Shown one piece after another: positions 52,875 through 61,910 of a DNA stretch of 64,000 nt (position 1 is its first letter; the number at the start of each line of letters is the position of its first letter). This stretch comes from Flammeovirgaceae bacterium UBA6059 (GTDB lineage: Bacteria > Bacteroidota > Bacteroidia > Cytophagales > Cyclobacteriaceae): positions 248,001-312,000 of the forward strand of contig DIYH01000040.1 in assembly GCA_002435755.1 (NCBI GenBank), given 5' to 3'. A model generated the notes under the pieces. The model searched no databases and was not told the DNA's origin. It was given only the letters and a program-made list of their open reading frames with translations. The translations under genes were made by a program, and so were the position numbers.

Positions 52875-52911
52875 GATTCAGGTACTCCCTCAAAGTAAAG
52901 GAGTACCTGAA
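52875..52911 (-). terminator. 13-bp hairpin in the leader of the sensor kinase / end of the fasciclin gene
   Basis: ATTCAGGTACTCC (52875-52887) and GGAGTACCTGAAT (52899-52911) pair perfectly around an 11-nt loop. On the minus strand it follows the fasciclin stop and ends 8 nt before the kinase ATG, with only a modest T tail (CATTTTC). It is probably the fasciclin terminator, and may limit read-through into the kinase. Confidence 0.6.
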
Positions 52912-52931
52912 TGAAAATCTAGTATTATTAA

Positions 52932-54830
52932 TTAAGGTAGTATAACCTGATCGATCGTATGGATCACGCCATTGGTAGCTAGTATATCAGTGCCTACGAT
53001 CTTTGCGTCGGTAGTACCTATTGACAATGCTGCGTCAGTATCTGTAATGGTAAGGTTACTGAGGTTTAAAGTGATGGTTCCACTATTGGCCATAGTCACC
53101 TCTGCACTGGTCAGATTAGGCAGATCCGTAGAGAACACCCTGGCACCTGCCACCACGTGGTAAAGTAAGACTTGCTCTACAGTAGCTGTACCCAGTGCTG
53201 TGACGAGAGCATCAAGATCGGCAACACCGGCTGCTGTATACAGTGCTTCGAATGCATCATCTGTTGGTGCAAACACCGTGAATGGTGTATTGTTAGTACC
53301 ATCCATACTTGACAGTACTGTTACAAGAGCTGCTGTACTGGCATCTGCTTCTATGGCTGTTAAGGCAGCCACCAATTGGCCAAATTCAGCACCTTCAGAA
53401 GCTGTCGATGCAGCTACCGCAATCTCTACGATGTTGCTAGATGGAGGCATTAGTGTGCGGTTGATTACGTGAACTACGCCGTTATCTGCTTCTATGTCCG
53501 TATCTACGACTTGAGTAGTGCCATTGAGGTATACACCTTGTTCATTTACGCTTAAGTAGATATTTCCACCAAGAGTAGTGATCGAGCTTCCAGTTTCCGG
53601 TAGGTCAGCGGCCAATACTTCCGTACTCAGTACGTGATATGTCAAGATAGGTACTAAATCAGCGGCAGTTAATCCATCTAATGAAGTAATGCCAGCTGCA
53701 GCAAATGCATCATTTGTAGGTGCGAATACGGTCAGATTTGAGTTAGCGTCGATCAAAGTACCAAGGAGGTCAGCCTCTACAACAGCTGCAGTCAATATTG
53801 AAAAATTCTTGTTGAAGTAAGCGGGCTCTACCACTGTGTTCACAATACTGGCTTCTAGCTCCGGTACGAGCACTGCATCTACCACATGTACCACACCGTT
53901 GGTACCTTCTACATCTGGTGTTACCACATTAGATGCATTGATTTGTACTCCATCACTTAGATCTACTGTTACTTCTTCACCATTGAGTAGTGTTCCTATA
54001 GCCTGTCCGTCGCTTAAGTCTGTAGACTTAGCCACGGTACCAGCCACAACATGGTATGAAAGTACCCTTCTCAGTACATCTTCCGGGATATCATCGAGAT
54101 CTGTTTGTCCTACTACACCTAGAAGCGCTGTGAAAGCATCGTTGGTTGGTGCAAAAACTGTGTAGTTGCCATTGGCATCAGATAGTGTTGCTACCAGATC
54201 GTCGAATTTTATCAGGGCTTCCACCAGAATCGATAAGTTCGCTGTGCCTTGTGCTAGTTCCACAACGTTTTGGGTCGGTCCTACAGGAGCGCGGAGCTCG
54301 GCAGGTAAGAGAACCTGATCGATGATGTGTACGACACCATTTGAAGCTTCTACATCGGCAGTTCTCACATTTGAATCGTTAATTTGTACTGATCCATTGG
54401 CAACCGATACACTAACGCTCTCCCCGAGCAGTGTATTAGCAGTTTGTCCGTCATTTAGATCGCCTGACCGTAGCGCGTTTCCAGAGATGACATGATACTC
54501 AAGGATATTTCTCAAAGTTGCTTCAGGTACATCATCCAATGAACCGAAGTTTAGATCGGTCAACAAAGAAGCGAACGCTGCATCCGTAGGTGCGAACACC
54601 GTAAAAGGTCCATCTCCACTAAGTGCAGTAACCAAGTCGGGGAATTTGGTAAGTGCAGCAACTAAAGATGATAGATCATTAGTGCCCTGTGCCAAGGCAA
54701 CTATGTTATCAAGTGGGGCCGGGTCAGTGGTGTCGTCATCACCACAACTTGCAGTCATCAGCAGCATGGCAGATACAGTAGCCAAAAAGGCGACCTTAAG
54801 ACTTTTCAATTTTAAATCAAGTTTGTTCAT
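52932..54830 (-). CDS. Lipoprotein with four fasciclin (FAS1) domains
   Basis: 632 residues. The lipoprotein signal ends in LLMTASC. Four FAS1 domains follow (about residues 40-185, 186-325, 330-465 and 467-632). Each shows FTVFAPTDAAF or a close variant (FAPTNDAF, FAPTDDAF), a YHV motif and NGVVHIIDQVLLP-type ends. FAS1 domains mediate cell adhesion in secreted and surface proteins. The acidic start GDDDTTDP after the Cys resembles a surface-export signal of Bacteroidota. It likely sits at the outer membrane surface. Confidence 0.93.
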   Translation of the reverse strand: MNKLDLKLKSLKVAFLATVSAMLLMTASCGDDDTTDPAPLDNIVALAQGTNDLSSLVAALTKFPDLVTALSGDGPFTVFAPTDAAFASLLTDLNFGSLDDVPEATLRNILEYHVISGNALRSGDLNDGQTANTLLGESVSVSVANGSVQINDSNVRTADVEASNGVVHIIDQVLLPAELRAPVGPTQNVVELAQGTANLSILVEALIKFDDLVATLSDANGNYTVFAPTNDAFTALLGVVGQTDLDDIPEDVLRRVLSYHVVAGTVAKSTDLSDGQAIGTLLNGEEVTVDLSDGVQINASNVVTPDVEGTNGVVHVVDAVLVPELEASIVNTVVEPAYFNKNFSILTAAVVEADLLGTLIDANSNLTVFAPTNDAFAAAGITSLDGLTAADLVPILTYHVLSTEVLAADLPETGSSITTLGGNIYLSVNEQGVYLNGTTQVVDTDIEADNGVVHVINRTLMPPSSNIVEIAVAASTASEGAEFGQLVAALTAIEADASTAALVTVLSSMDGTNNTPFTVFAPTDDAFEALYTAAGVADLDALVTALGTATVEQVLLYHVVAGARVFSTDLPNLTSAEVTMANSGTITLNLSNLTITDTDAALSIGTTDAKIVGTDILATNGVIHTIDQVILP

Positions 54831-54832
54831 GT

Positions 54833-54858
54833 CTAGTTCATTTTAGATAATGGACTAG
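54833..54858 (-). promoter_or_regulatory. Hairpin directly upstream of the fasciclin start codon
   Basis: CTAGTTCATT (54833-54842) pairs with AATGGACTAG (54849-54858) with one wobble. It ends 2 nt before the ATG and would cover the ribosome landing site. Confidence 0.4.
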
Positions 54859-54957
54859 AAACCAGACCAAACCGATTTTGCTCAAGACTGGTAACTCAGC
54901 TGCTCATAATCGCTACCGAACTGTATGATGAACTTACTGAGCAGTTTTGATCGGAGT

Positions 54958-57552
54958 TTACTCGTACCTGATACTCTCAGTTGGATTTGAGATACTCGTC
55001 TTGTATGTTTTGAAACTGATTGTAATGAAGGTTATCAACCCTACAATTAACCCGCTGGTGACAAAAAGGTACCAATACTGACTGATATTGATGCGATAGC
55101 TAAAGTCACCTAACCATTGATTCATGAAGTACCATGCAAAAGGTAAAGCAATGCATGTACCGACGGTTGTGAGAATGACAAACTCTTTGGAGATCAATTG
55201 TAGGATTTGTCTGCCACTCGCGCCGAGTACCTTACGGATACCAAATTCCTTTTGACGCTGTTGTGCTGTAAATGATACCAATCCGAATATACCCATACAT
55301 GCCAGCACGACAGCCATTCCTGATAAGGCCTTGAATACGTCAGCCTGCCGCTGCTCATTCTCATAGAGCTGATACCATGAGTCCTCCATCATTCTATACT
55401 GGATAGGATAGTTAGGTGAAAACTCGCCCCATACCTGTTCGACAGTTGCGATACCTTCAAAGACAGAGGTAGCATTGAGCTTGATTGCATAAATACGATG
55501 GTAAGACCCACGTGCGATGACCATCGGCTCGATCGGATCCTTAAGTGACGCAAAGTGAAAATCTTCAGCTATGCCGATGACCTTACCTTGCACATCAAAG
55601 TAAGGCAGATTGACGGTACGGCCCAGTAGTTCATCAGCGGTCATGTTCAGGGACTTGAGTCCGTTTTCGTTGATGATGACCGCTTGTTCGTCAGTGACCA
55701 TGTCCTTTTCAAAGTTTCTACCGAAAACAATGTTGATATCGAATACTGAGAAATAGTTCTCATCTGTAAAAGCTGTCCTAAACGCGTGCGTGCCTTCTCG
55801 TCCCTCCAACTCTATTACTGTGCCATCATGAAAACCACCAGGCTCTCCAGACATAGATGAGACACCAAGTATTTCGGGTTGCTGTAGCAGTGTCTCTTTG
55901 AAGTTGCGGCTATTGGATCTTATCTCATCATTATTGATTCTTACCAGAAGAATGGCCTCTTTCTTAAAACCCAGAGGTTTGTTGGTGATGAAGTCCAATT
56001 GGCTAGTGATCAAAAGCGTAACGGCAATCATGAAAATGGAAATGGCGAATTGCAGGGTGACCAAAGACTTTCTGATGGTGTGATTTTTTGTAGGTGATGC
56101 TTTTATTCCCTTGAGCACCTTTAAAGGTTGAAATCCTGACATAACTAATGCAGGGTAAATGGCCGAGAATAGCAAGATCAGTAGATTCAATAAACCTAAA
56201 AAGATAATTACCTGACTATCAAACCAATTCATTTCGAATTGAAGTCCAAAATATTGCTGGAACCCATTACTCAGAAGATTGGCAGTGAATATGGCAATGA
56301 CTGTTGCCATGAGCAGTATAATGAGTGATTCTCCAACGAACTGTAGCAGTAGGCGAAAGCGGTTTACACCTAATACTTTTCGGATGCTGACTTCCTTGGC
56401 GCGTTTAAATGATTGTGCAATAGCAAGATTGATATAGTTGAATGAGGCAATAAAAAGAACCGCACCACCGACCAGTAGCAGAATGAAGATCGTACCTAGA
56501 TCGCCATGTGCCACTCCATCAAATCTAGTGTCATTATTAAAGTAGACCTCTTCGAATCTTTCAAGTGCTAGGTCTACTCTTGAATTGGTACGCTCAAAGT
56601 CTTCTCCGAAGTACTTATCCATAAATGCAGGTAATTGTGCCTCGAGCGCTTTTACCTTCGTCTCATCTGATTGCTTAATGTAGGTGATGAGGCCATTGCT
56701 CCACTTGTTTTTGAACCAATCGAATTGATCCATCATTGAGATGGGTAGAACGATATCAAACTCAGTTTGAGACTTGGCTGGTGCTTTGCCAAATACACCA
56801 CTTACCACAAACTGATATTCATTATCGAATTTCAGTATTTTGCCCAAGGGTGATTCGTCACCAAAATACTTCTTAGAATAGGCCTGTGAGATAACTGCTT
56901 TGTTGGGCAGATCTAATACACTCGTTGCATCTCCTGACAGGAGCGGGTAGGAGAAGAAGTCAAAGAAAGAAGCATCCGTAAAGATGATATTGTCTTCGTT
57001 AAATTTTATATTCTCATAAGAAATTAGCCCGGACTGAGGATACACTCTCATGGTTTTATCAATGAGATCTGGATAGTCAGTATCCAATGCTTCAGCAAAG
57101 AATCCCGAGGTAACTCCCACATTGTAGAGTGTGCCTTCATTGGTGCTCTGACGCAGTACACGATAGATACTGTTTTTATCAGTGTGAAAGCTGTCGACAT
57201 TAAGCTCCGCACTGATGTAGAAGTACAGAAAAATGGCACTTGTCAGACCTAGTGTAAAGCCCAGCACATTGATCATTGTGGTGGTCTTGTACGCTGTGAG
57301 ATTGCGTACGGCAAGCAACGGATTGAATTGAAACATAGACGTGGTGTTGTTTTTGATTTTGAGTTTTTTGACCATGGAAGGACGGAAGTAGCTAATGACC
57401 TGCATCCAGTAATAGAAGTTGCTCATAAAGCGATCATTGAACTGGTCATACTCCATGAGGTTGCCTTCGATCTCTTCAACTAATTCCGGCTTGCAGAAGA
57501 GCCGAATCAGCCGAATTGAAACAGGCAACTTATTATACGAGAGCAAGGCCAA
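54958..57552 (-). CDS. FtsX/MacB-type orphan permease, second pair
   Basis: 864 residues from TTG 57552, overlapping the PadR stop by 20 nt. Prefix domain (IRLIRLFCKPELVEEIEGNL), then two MacB core/FtsX permease halves with QSFKRAKEVSIRKVLGVNRF and QRQKEFGIRKVLGASGRQ and the end SNPTESIRYE. It is a paralogue of 48106-50739 and likewise has no ATPase next to it. A role in exporting a compound or sensing envelope stress is inferred from MacB relatives. Confidence 0.9.
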   Translation of the reverse strand: MALLSYNKLPVSIRLIRLFCKPELVEEIEGNLMEYDQFNDRFMSNFYYWMQVISYFRPSMVKKLKIKNNTTSMFQFNPLLAVRNLTAYKTTTMINVLGFTLGLTSAIFLYFYISAELNVDSFHTDKNSIYRVLRQSTNEGTLYNVGVTSGFFAEALDTDYPDLIDKTMRVYPQSGLISYENIKFNEDNIIFTDASFFDFFSYPLLSGDATSVLDLPNKAVISQAYSKKYFGDESPLGKILKFDNEYQFVVSGVFGKAPAKSQTEFDIVLPISMMDQFDWFKNKWSNGLITYIKQSDETKVKALEAQLPAFMDKYFGEDFERTNSRVDLALERFEEVYFNNDTRFDGVAHGDLGTIFILLLVGGAVLFIASFNYINLAIAQSFKRAKEVSIRKVLGVNRFRLLLQFVGESLIILLMATVIAIFTANLLSNGFQQYFGLQFEMNWFDSQVIIFLGLLNLLILLFSAIYPALVMSGFQPLKVLKGIKASPTKNHTIRKSLVTLQFAISIFMIAVTLLITSQLDFITNKPLGFKKEAILLVRINNDEIRSNSRNFKETLLQQPEILGVSSMSGEPGGFHDGTVIELEGREGTHAFRTAFTDENYFSVFDINIVFGRNFEKDMVTDEQAVIINENGLKSLNMTADELLGRTVNLPYFDVQGKVIGIAEDFHFASLKDPIEPMVIARGSYHRIYAIKLNATSVFEGIATVEQVWGEFSPNYPIQYRMMEDSWYQLYENEQRQADVFKALSGMAVVLACMGIFGLVSFTAQQRQKEFGIRKVLGASGRQILQLISKEFVILTTVGTCIALPFAWYFMNQWLGDFSYRINISQYWYLFVTSGLIVGLITFITISFKTYKTSISNPTESIRYE

Positions 57553-57880
57553 TGGTCTTAAGTGAGAAATTGGCTACCTGTCCCCACATCTGGTCGCGCA
57601 TTTGACGTACTTCGGCAAGCACTGACTTACCAGAGGTGGTGAGCTCGTAAATACGTTTTCTTCGACCACCACGCTCCTGGCTTCCACCTGCTAGTTCGGA
57701 GTTGAGATATTCCTTGGCCTCAAGCCTGGCTAGCGTAGCGTGTAGAGCCCCCATGGCCACTTTGCGATTAGCCTGCTTCTTGAGTTCTTCCTGGATGCGC
57801 AGGATGTAAGCACCATCCTCTAAGATCAAGACACATAACAAAACCAGCTCTTCAAACTCTCCGAGATTTGTTCCTTTCAT
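57533..57880 (-). CDS. PadR-family transcriptional regulator, second pair
   Basis: 115 residues starting MKGTNLGEFEELVLLCVLIL, nearly the same opening as the PadR at 47772 (MKGTNLGEFEELLMLMVANL). Winged-helix features: NRKVAMGALHATLARLEAKE and the wing ERGGRRKRIYELTTSGKSV. It is translationally coupled to the downstream permease. Upstream, the dyad TCTTAC-gaat-GTAAGA (about 57901-57916) may be its operator. Confidence 0.9.
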   Translation of the reverse strand: MKGTNLGEFEELVLLCVLILEDGAYILRIQEELKKQANRKVAMGALHATLARLEAKEYLNSELAGGSQERGGRRKRIYELTTSGKSVLAEVRQMRDQMWGQVANFSLKTIGLALV

Positions 57881-57900
57881 TTGTTTCTATTTTGCATATC

Positions 57901-57916
57901 TCTTACGAATGTAAGA
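57901..57916 (-). promoter_or_regulatory. Candidate operator of the second PadR gene
   Basis: TCTTAC-gaat-GTAAGA is a perfect 6-bp dyad 21 nt upstream of the PadR ATG. It shares TGTAAGAATT with the operator region of the first PadR gene (around 47634). Confidence 0.5.
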
Positions 57917-57991
57917 ATTATATGTTTCTATTTTATAGAAAGAAATGACTTTATGGATGGATAGAGCTCTTTAAAAGCAGGTGAAATGAAA

Positions 57992-58426
57992 CTATTGTTC
58001 CCTTAACACAAAAGTCAACACATAATCTTCGGGCTCAATCTGGCCATTGTTAACACTGAGATCCGGGTAGGGACTGACTTCTAAAAGCTCCAATCGGAAC
58101 CGTACAAAATTGGCGGTTGCAAGGGCTGACTGGGCAATTGATTGCTTGATCTCTATTGGTATCGTCACACCACCATGGGATCCTTCCAGTGCTGCAACGA
58201 TCTCACCCTCCCAAACACAATTAACGCTTGTCGCACATCTGGAGTCTGTAGGAATATCGATCAAGCTTACTGTAGTGCTATCAGGAGAGATGGCAGTCTG
58301 GCCGACTCGTAAAGTGAATTCCTCATTGTAATTGATTATCACTTGAGTATCAATATCCGATTCACTAGCACAACTACAAAGGAAGAGTACTTGAAGAAAA
58401 GTGAAAACTGACAATAATGTTCTCAT
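57992..58426 (-). CDS. Small lipoprotein with DSRC...CVWEG motif
   Basis: 144 residues from ATG 58426 (58435 possible). Lipoprotein signal MRTLLSVFTFLQVLFLCSC. The mature part is beta-rich and carries PTDSRCATSVNCVWEGE, a two-cysteine motif seen in a widespread Bacteroidota lipoprotein family of unknown role. The closing strand YVLTFVLRE is typical. Single gene with no clear partner. Confidence 0.75.
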   Translation of the reverse strand: MRTLLSVFTFLQVLFLCSCASESDIDTQVIINYNEEFTLRVGQTAISPDSTTVSLIDIPTDSRCATSVNCVWEGEIVAALEGSHGGVTIPIEIKQSIAQSALATANFVRFRLELLEVSPYPDLSVNNGQIEPEDYVLTFVLREQ

Positions 58427-58526
58427 ATAGCTCAATGTACGGTTTCATATAAGACCCTGGGTTTTCTATTTACGTTGGAACGCCTTTTAAAATTGATCAC
58501 AGTTTGGGTATGCTATTGTAGGTTGC

Positions 58527-59408
58527 TCATAATAGTTCTTCAATCTTAACTCTTCTAAAGAGATAATCTCGTCTGTAGTAAAGCCATTGGCCATTGGCTG
58601 TGACGTAGGGCGAGAAGTCTGGTCCACTTGAATTCAACTGTTCCAATTTTACTGGTGGGGTCCATGTATCAGATTCAAAATACGAAATGTAAAGATCACA
58701 AGTATTGGACCAATCGTCGGGTTCGAACCTTGTGAAGATCAGAAACGATCCGTCGGGCGATAAGCATGGGTCTCCAAGGTTGGTCATATCATCGAACAAA
58801 CTGAGTTGCTCACCAACTGCAGTTTGTTCACCTTCAAATATTGTTTGATACAGGTAGTAGCGGGATATGCCTTTTTGCTTTATCTCTTTCGAGTAGACGA
58901 GTACCCCGTTTGAGGCTATGGTTGGATATGCCTCGTCCATATCCACAGTATTGATATATATTAAGCTCTTTGGCTCTGACCATGAATCGACCGACTTTTG
59001 ACTAAACCAAATATTGATCTTTGAGGAAGCTGTGCTATTCATGCTTCTTTTGGAGTTGAACAGCAGAAGTGTGTTGTCCGGAGATATTGTAGGCTCATAG
59101 TCAATATACCTACCGGAAAAATGAAGTAATTTCGGAGTGCCCCATCCGCTTTCTGTTTTCGTAGTTTCATAGATCGCTAGCCTCGGTTGGTCATCAGACA
59201 AGCGCAATCCTATAGATTTTTGATACTCTGAATGGGGGAGCGTAAAGTACAACGTCTCTTCATCTGATGCTAGACTCATTCCTTGTACGAGTCTCATTGG
59301 TCTCTTATCAAAGGGCTGAAACACTTTAAAGTCAAGTTGAGCTTGTATATCTGGCGATATGCACAGGACACTCAGGATGACCGTCAGTATTGTCAAGATG
59401 TGACTCAC
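58527..59408 (-). CDS. Secreted PD40/TolB-like beta-propeller protein
   Basis: 293 residues from a GTG at 59408 that overlaps the previous stop by 4 nt. Signal peptide (ILTILTVILSVLCISPDIQA). Several PD40-type blades follow: DYEPTISPDNTLLLFNSKRS, DEAYPTIASNGVLVYSKEI, LGDPCLSPDGSFLIFTRFEP, GPDFSPYVTANGQWLYYRRD. Such propellers bind proteins or ligands; OmpA-linked and TolB-like forms occur at the envelope. It is the last of three coupled genes coding for secreted proteins. Confidence 0.82.
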   Translation of the reverse strand: MSHILTILTVILSVLCISPDIQAQLDFKVFQPFDKRPMRLVQGMSLASDEETLYFTLPHSEYQKSIGLRLSDDQPRLAIYETTKTESGWGTPKLLHFSGRYIDYEPTISPDNTLLLFNSKRSMNSTASSKINIWFSQKSVDSWSEPKSLIYINTVDMDEAYPTIASNGVLVYSKEIKQKGISRYYLYQTIFEGEQTAVGEQLSLFDDMTNLGDPCLSPDGSFLIFTRFEPDDWSNTCDLYISYFESDTWTPPVKLEQLNSSGPDFSPYVTANGQWLYYRRDYLFRRVKIEELL

Positions 59409-60703
59409 AGCTTTTTAGGAACAGAGACGACCACCTCAGTGGTGTACAACTGAAAAACTCCTGTTCGGCTATCCGACCATATGAGTTGAAAAAGGCCATT
59501 GGATTTGGAAGCTATACTCATGTAGTGGCCCCCGCTATAGAATTTATTGGCAGCATCTCCATTGCTGTTCGTCCTTGGGTTTGAGCTTTCATTGGTCACC
59601 CTAAAGGGTCGACTAAAACTCAAACCACCGTCGACTGAAGCCGAGCAATAAACATCATTCTTATCTTTTTCAAGCTGACTATCGACCCATGATACCAACA
59701 CCGTTCCAACATTGTTAGTGGCTACTGTCGCGAGACTGGCATGTGAGTTTTGAAACCGATCAACGCGTCTGTCCTGGCTCCATGTTTTTCCTTTATCAGA
59801 AGAATAATTGATCCAAACTCCCTTATGATCGGCGCTTCTGCCTAACGCTCTCACAAAGTATACTTGACCCTCAAAATCTGATGTTGGGCTGTTATCCGCT
59901 ACAAAGCTCATATAACCCCTGGCCCCACCGGACCTGGACGAAACTTTGACCGACCCGCCGACGATATCTGCACTAGGGTCAAATGGCCTGACCCAAACAT
60001 CTTCGAGGTAGTGGGAGTAGGGGACCAACACCGTGCCATCATTGAGAACAGCTGGTTCGCAAAAATTGAGACGTACTCCGTTACCATTGATGCGACCCTT
60101 GTACTCAAATTTCCCATGACCGGAATGGCTATAGAGCACTACGTCAGCACCCATATCTTCTCTGAATTTTACTGTAGTGAAGTAAGTCTGATTGTTGACA
60201 GTGGTTAGTTTGGTGCCATCATGATTACCTGGTAGGGTCTGGACTTCCTCTTGACCTGTTGGACCGGAGTAGAATAAACGAATGGGAAAGGAATGCTGAA
60301 AACTACTCTCATTACCAATCCATGAGATGATTGTGGAACCGTCATCCAAGATGGTAGACCATGGGTCATAGCCATACCAGTCACGGGTTTTCTCCAGCCA
60401 GGTCTGGCCTCCATCTCTACTAGTATAAGTGATCAATTGACAGCTTTCGTATGGACGATCAATATCGTTGACTAACTGTGCTGCAACCAGGAGGATGTTT
60501 GTGTCCGTTGGATGCACACTAATATGTGGTTCCACCAGTGGTAGGTTTTCCCAATGAGTGCTGAGCTTGATATTGCTGCCGATTTTGATAGTAATGTTTT
60601 CATCGACGTTGGTGCTGCTATGATTGCACTTAGCTTTTAAAGTCAGGAACAATGCTGCTACTACAATTGCTCCAAAGATCAGTTTGGAGGAGGTACTATT
60701 CAT
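59405..60703 (-). CDS. Secreted BNR/Asp-box (sialidase-like) beta-propeller protein
   Basis: 432 residues from ATG 60703, chosen because it overlaps the upstream stop in the usual coupled way; 60739 would add 12 residues. An N-terminal hydrophobic helix (LIFGAIVVAALFLTLKAKC) anchors or secretes it. Asp-box motifs are visible: SRDGGQTW, SSDKGKTW and SVDGGLSF. True sialidases carry an Arg triad and FRIP motif, which I do not see, so it should be called sialidase-like only. Confidence 0.82.
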   Translation of the reverse strand: MNSTSSKLIFGAIVVAALFLTLKAKCNHSSTNVDENITIKIGSNIKLSTHWENLPLVEPHISVHPTDTNILLVAAQLVNDIDRPYESCQLITYTSRDGGQTWLEKTRDWYGYDPWSTILDDGSTIISWIGNESSFQHSFPIRLFYSGPTGQEEVQTLPGNHDGTKLTTVNNQTYFTTVKFREDMGADVVLYSHSGHGKFEYKGRINGNGVRLNFCEPAVLNDGTVLVPYSHYLEDVWVRPFDPSADIVGGSVKVSSRSGGARGYMSFVADNSPTSDFEGQVYFVRALGRSADHKGVWINYSSDKGKTWSQDRRVDRFQNSHASLATVATNNVGTVLVSWVDSQLEKDKNDVYCSASVDGGLSFSRPFRVTNESSNPRTNSNGDAANKFYSGGHYMSIASKSNGLFQLIWSDSRTGVFQLYTTEVVVSVPKKL

Positions 60704-61835
60704 GGCTTGATCCTGAGTTGATAGTACGACTTGCTTCAATTGTCACAGAACGCTTTCCCATATGCTCAAGCCCAAACATTCTAATGATTCCCGGACCAAG
60801 GGCTTCATGACCTATAGTGCCTGAAAGCCCGTTTTTATTTGATTTGTTCCAGGTGATCAGGCCTTTTAGTTCTTCCTTTAATGTTGAGAAGAATTGCGTC
60901 AGTTCGATTTCGTCTCGAAGATCAAAACGATACTCCCATTGATCGTTGTTGCCATAGGAATAAGAGAAACTCGATGTAAACAAACTGATGACTGGCTGCA
61001 AGGGCAATAGGTAGTTGTCAGCGAGTTGGGTTCTCGCATAGTCTGACCGGATGTCCCAGTTATACTCCATATGATTAGCCACATTTTGGGCAAACCCCTG
61101 ACCGTAATACTTGGCCAGTACATGGTAGGAGGCCTCTATACCTGATGAGAGCCCTGCGGACGTAAATACACTGCCACCATTAGTGTACTTCACATCACGC
61201 AGTACCTCAGCTTTTGGAAATTCCTGTTCCAGTTGTGGTATCAATGAGGCAAATGTTGTGGCCTGTTGACCATCGAGTATTCCGGCCTTACCAAGAAAGA
61301 AGGCACCACTACAAACCGAAAACATAGTCTCAACAGAATCTCTTCGGGCTTTGAGCCAATCAACGATCTCAGTGTCCTGGTTGCTCTCCGCCGGCCCACC
61401 ACCAGGTACGACAAGCACATTCACTTTGGGTAGCTCTTCAAGACTATAGTCAGGAGTCAGATGGAGACCTCCGCTAAGCAGAATGTCATCTTTGGACTTT
61501 GCCACCGTACTGACCTGGAGTCCGGAGTGAGAGAATACGGACCATGGGCCTGTCACGTCCATAATGTCAGCACCATCAAAGAGCAATATGCTCACACTGA
61601 TCGCTTTTCGCCTTAGAGGTTCAAAACCATGGAGGCTGGCGTTGAGTGTCATATTGCAGGAAGGACATTTACCTGGTGCTTCAAATATGACATCATCATG
61701 TTCGCATCCGCATGGCGCACACCGATAGATCACCTCTCCTTTTTCGGGAGCTCTATCGAGAATAGCTTGTGCGTGTGCTCTGATGCTGGGAGTTGATGCC
61801 CCAACCGTCAGTAGTATGATGAAAATATATTTCAT
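60696..61835 (-). CDS. Secreted DJ-1/PfpI protein with N-terminal metal-binding motif
   Basis: 379 residues. Signal peptide (IFIILLTVGASTPSIRAHA), then a small cysteine cluster VIYRCAPCGCEHD and APGKCPSCNMTL, the pattern of heavy-metal-binding domains. A DJ-1/PfpI domain follows: SVSILLFDGADIMDVTGPWS, VLVVPGGGPAES, the nucleophile elbow FSVCSGAFFLGKAGIL and FTSAGLSSGIEASYHVLAKY. The C-terminal about 110 residues are unassigned. GlxA-type regulators fuse this domain to an AraC HTH; here the AraC-type gene is separate and directly upstream. Confidence 0.85.
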   Translation of the reverse strand: MKYIFIILLTVGASTPSIRAHAQAILDRAPEKGEVIYRCAPCGCEHDDVIFEAPGKCPSCNMTLNASLHGFEPLRRKAISVSILLFDGADIMDVTGPWSVFSHSGLQVSTVAKSKDDILLSGGLHLTPDYSLEELPKVNVLVVPGGGPAESNQDTEIVDWLKARRDSVETMFSVCSGAFFLGKAGILDGQQATTFASLIPQLEQEFPKAEVLRDVKYTNGGSVFTSAGLSSGIEASYHVLAKYYGQGFAQNVANHMEYNWDIRSDYARTQLADNYLLPLQPVISLFTSSFSYSYGNNDQWEYRFDLRDEIELTQFFSTLKEELKGLITWNKSNKNGLSGTIGHEALGPGIIRMFGLEHMGKRSVTIEASRTINSGSSHE

Positions 61836-61838
61836 TTT

Positions 61839-61870
61839 GTAGTTGATTTAGTTTTATGCAAATCAACTAC
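61839..61870 (-). promoter_or_regulatory. 11-bp inverted repeat just upstream of the DJ-1/PfpI gene
   Basis: GTAGTTGATTT (61839-61849) and AAATCAACTAC (61860-61870) pair perfectly around a 10-nt loop, ending 3 nt before the start codon. No T tail on either side. It may be the operator of the AraC-type regulator or an RNA hairpin that hides the ribosome site. Confidence 0.5.
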
Positions 61871-61910
61871 TTGCCTTTATTCGGTCATTGTACGCAATTG
61901 CTCTTCTACG

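Noticed and set aside
59405..60703. True sialidase
   Set aside because: Asp boxes are present but the FRIP motif and Arg triad are not seen, so only a BNR propeller is supported.
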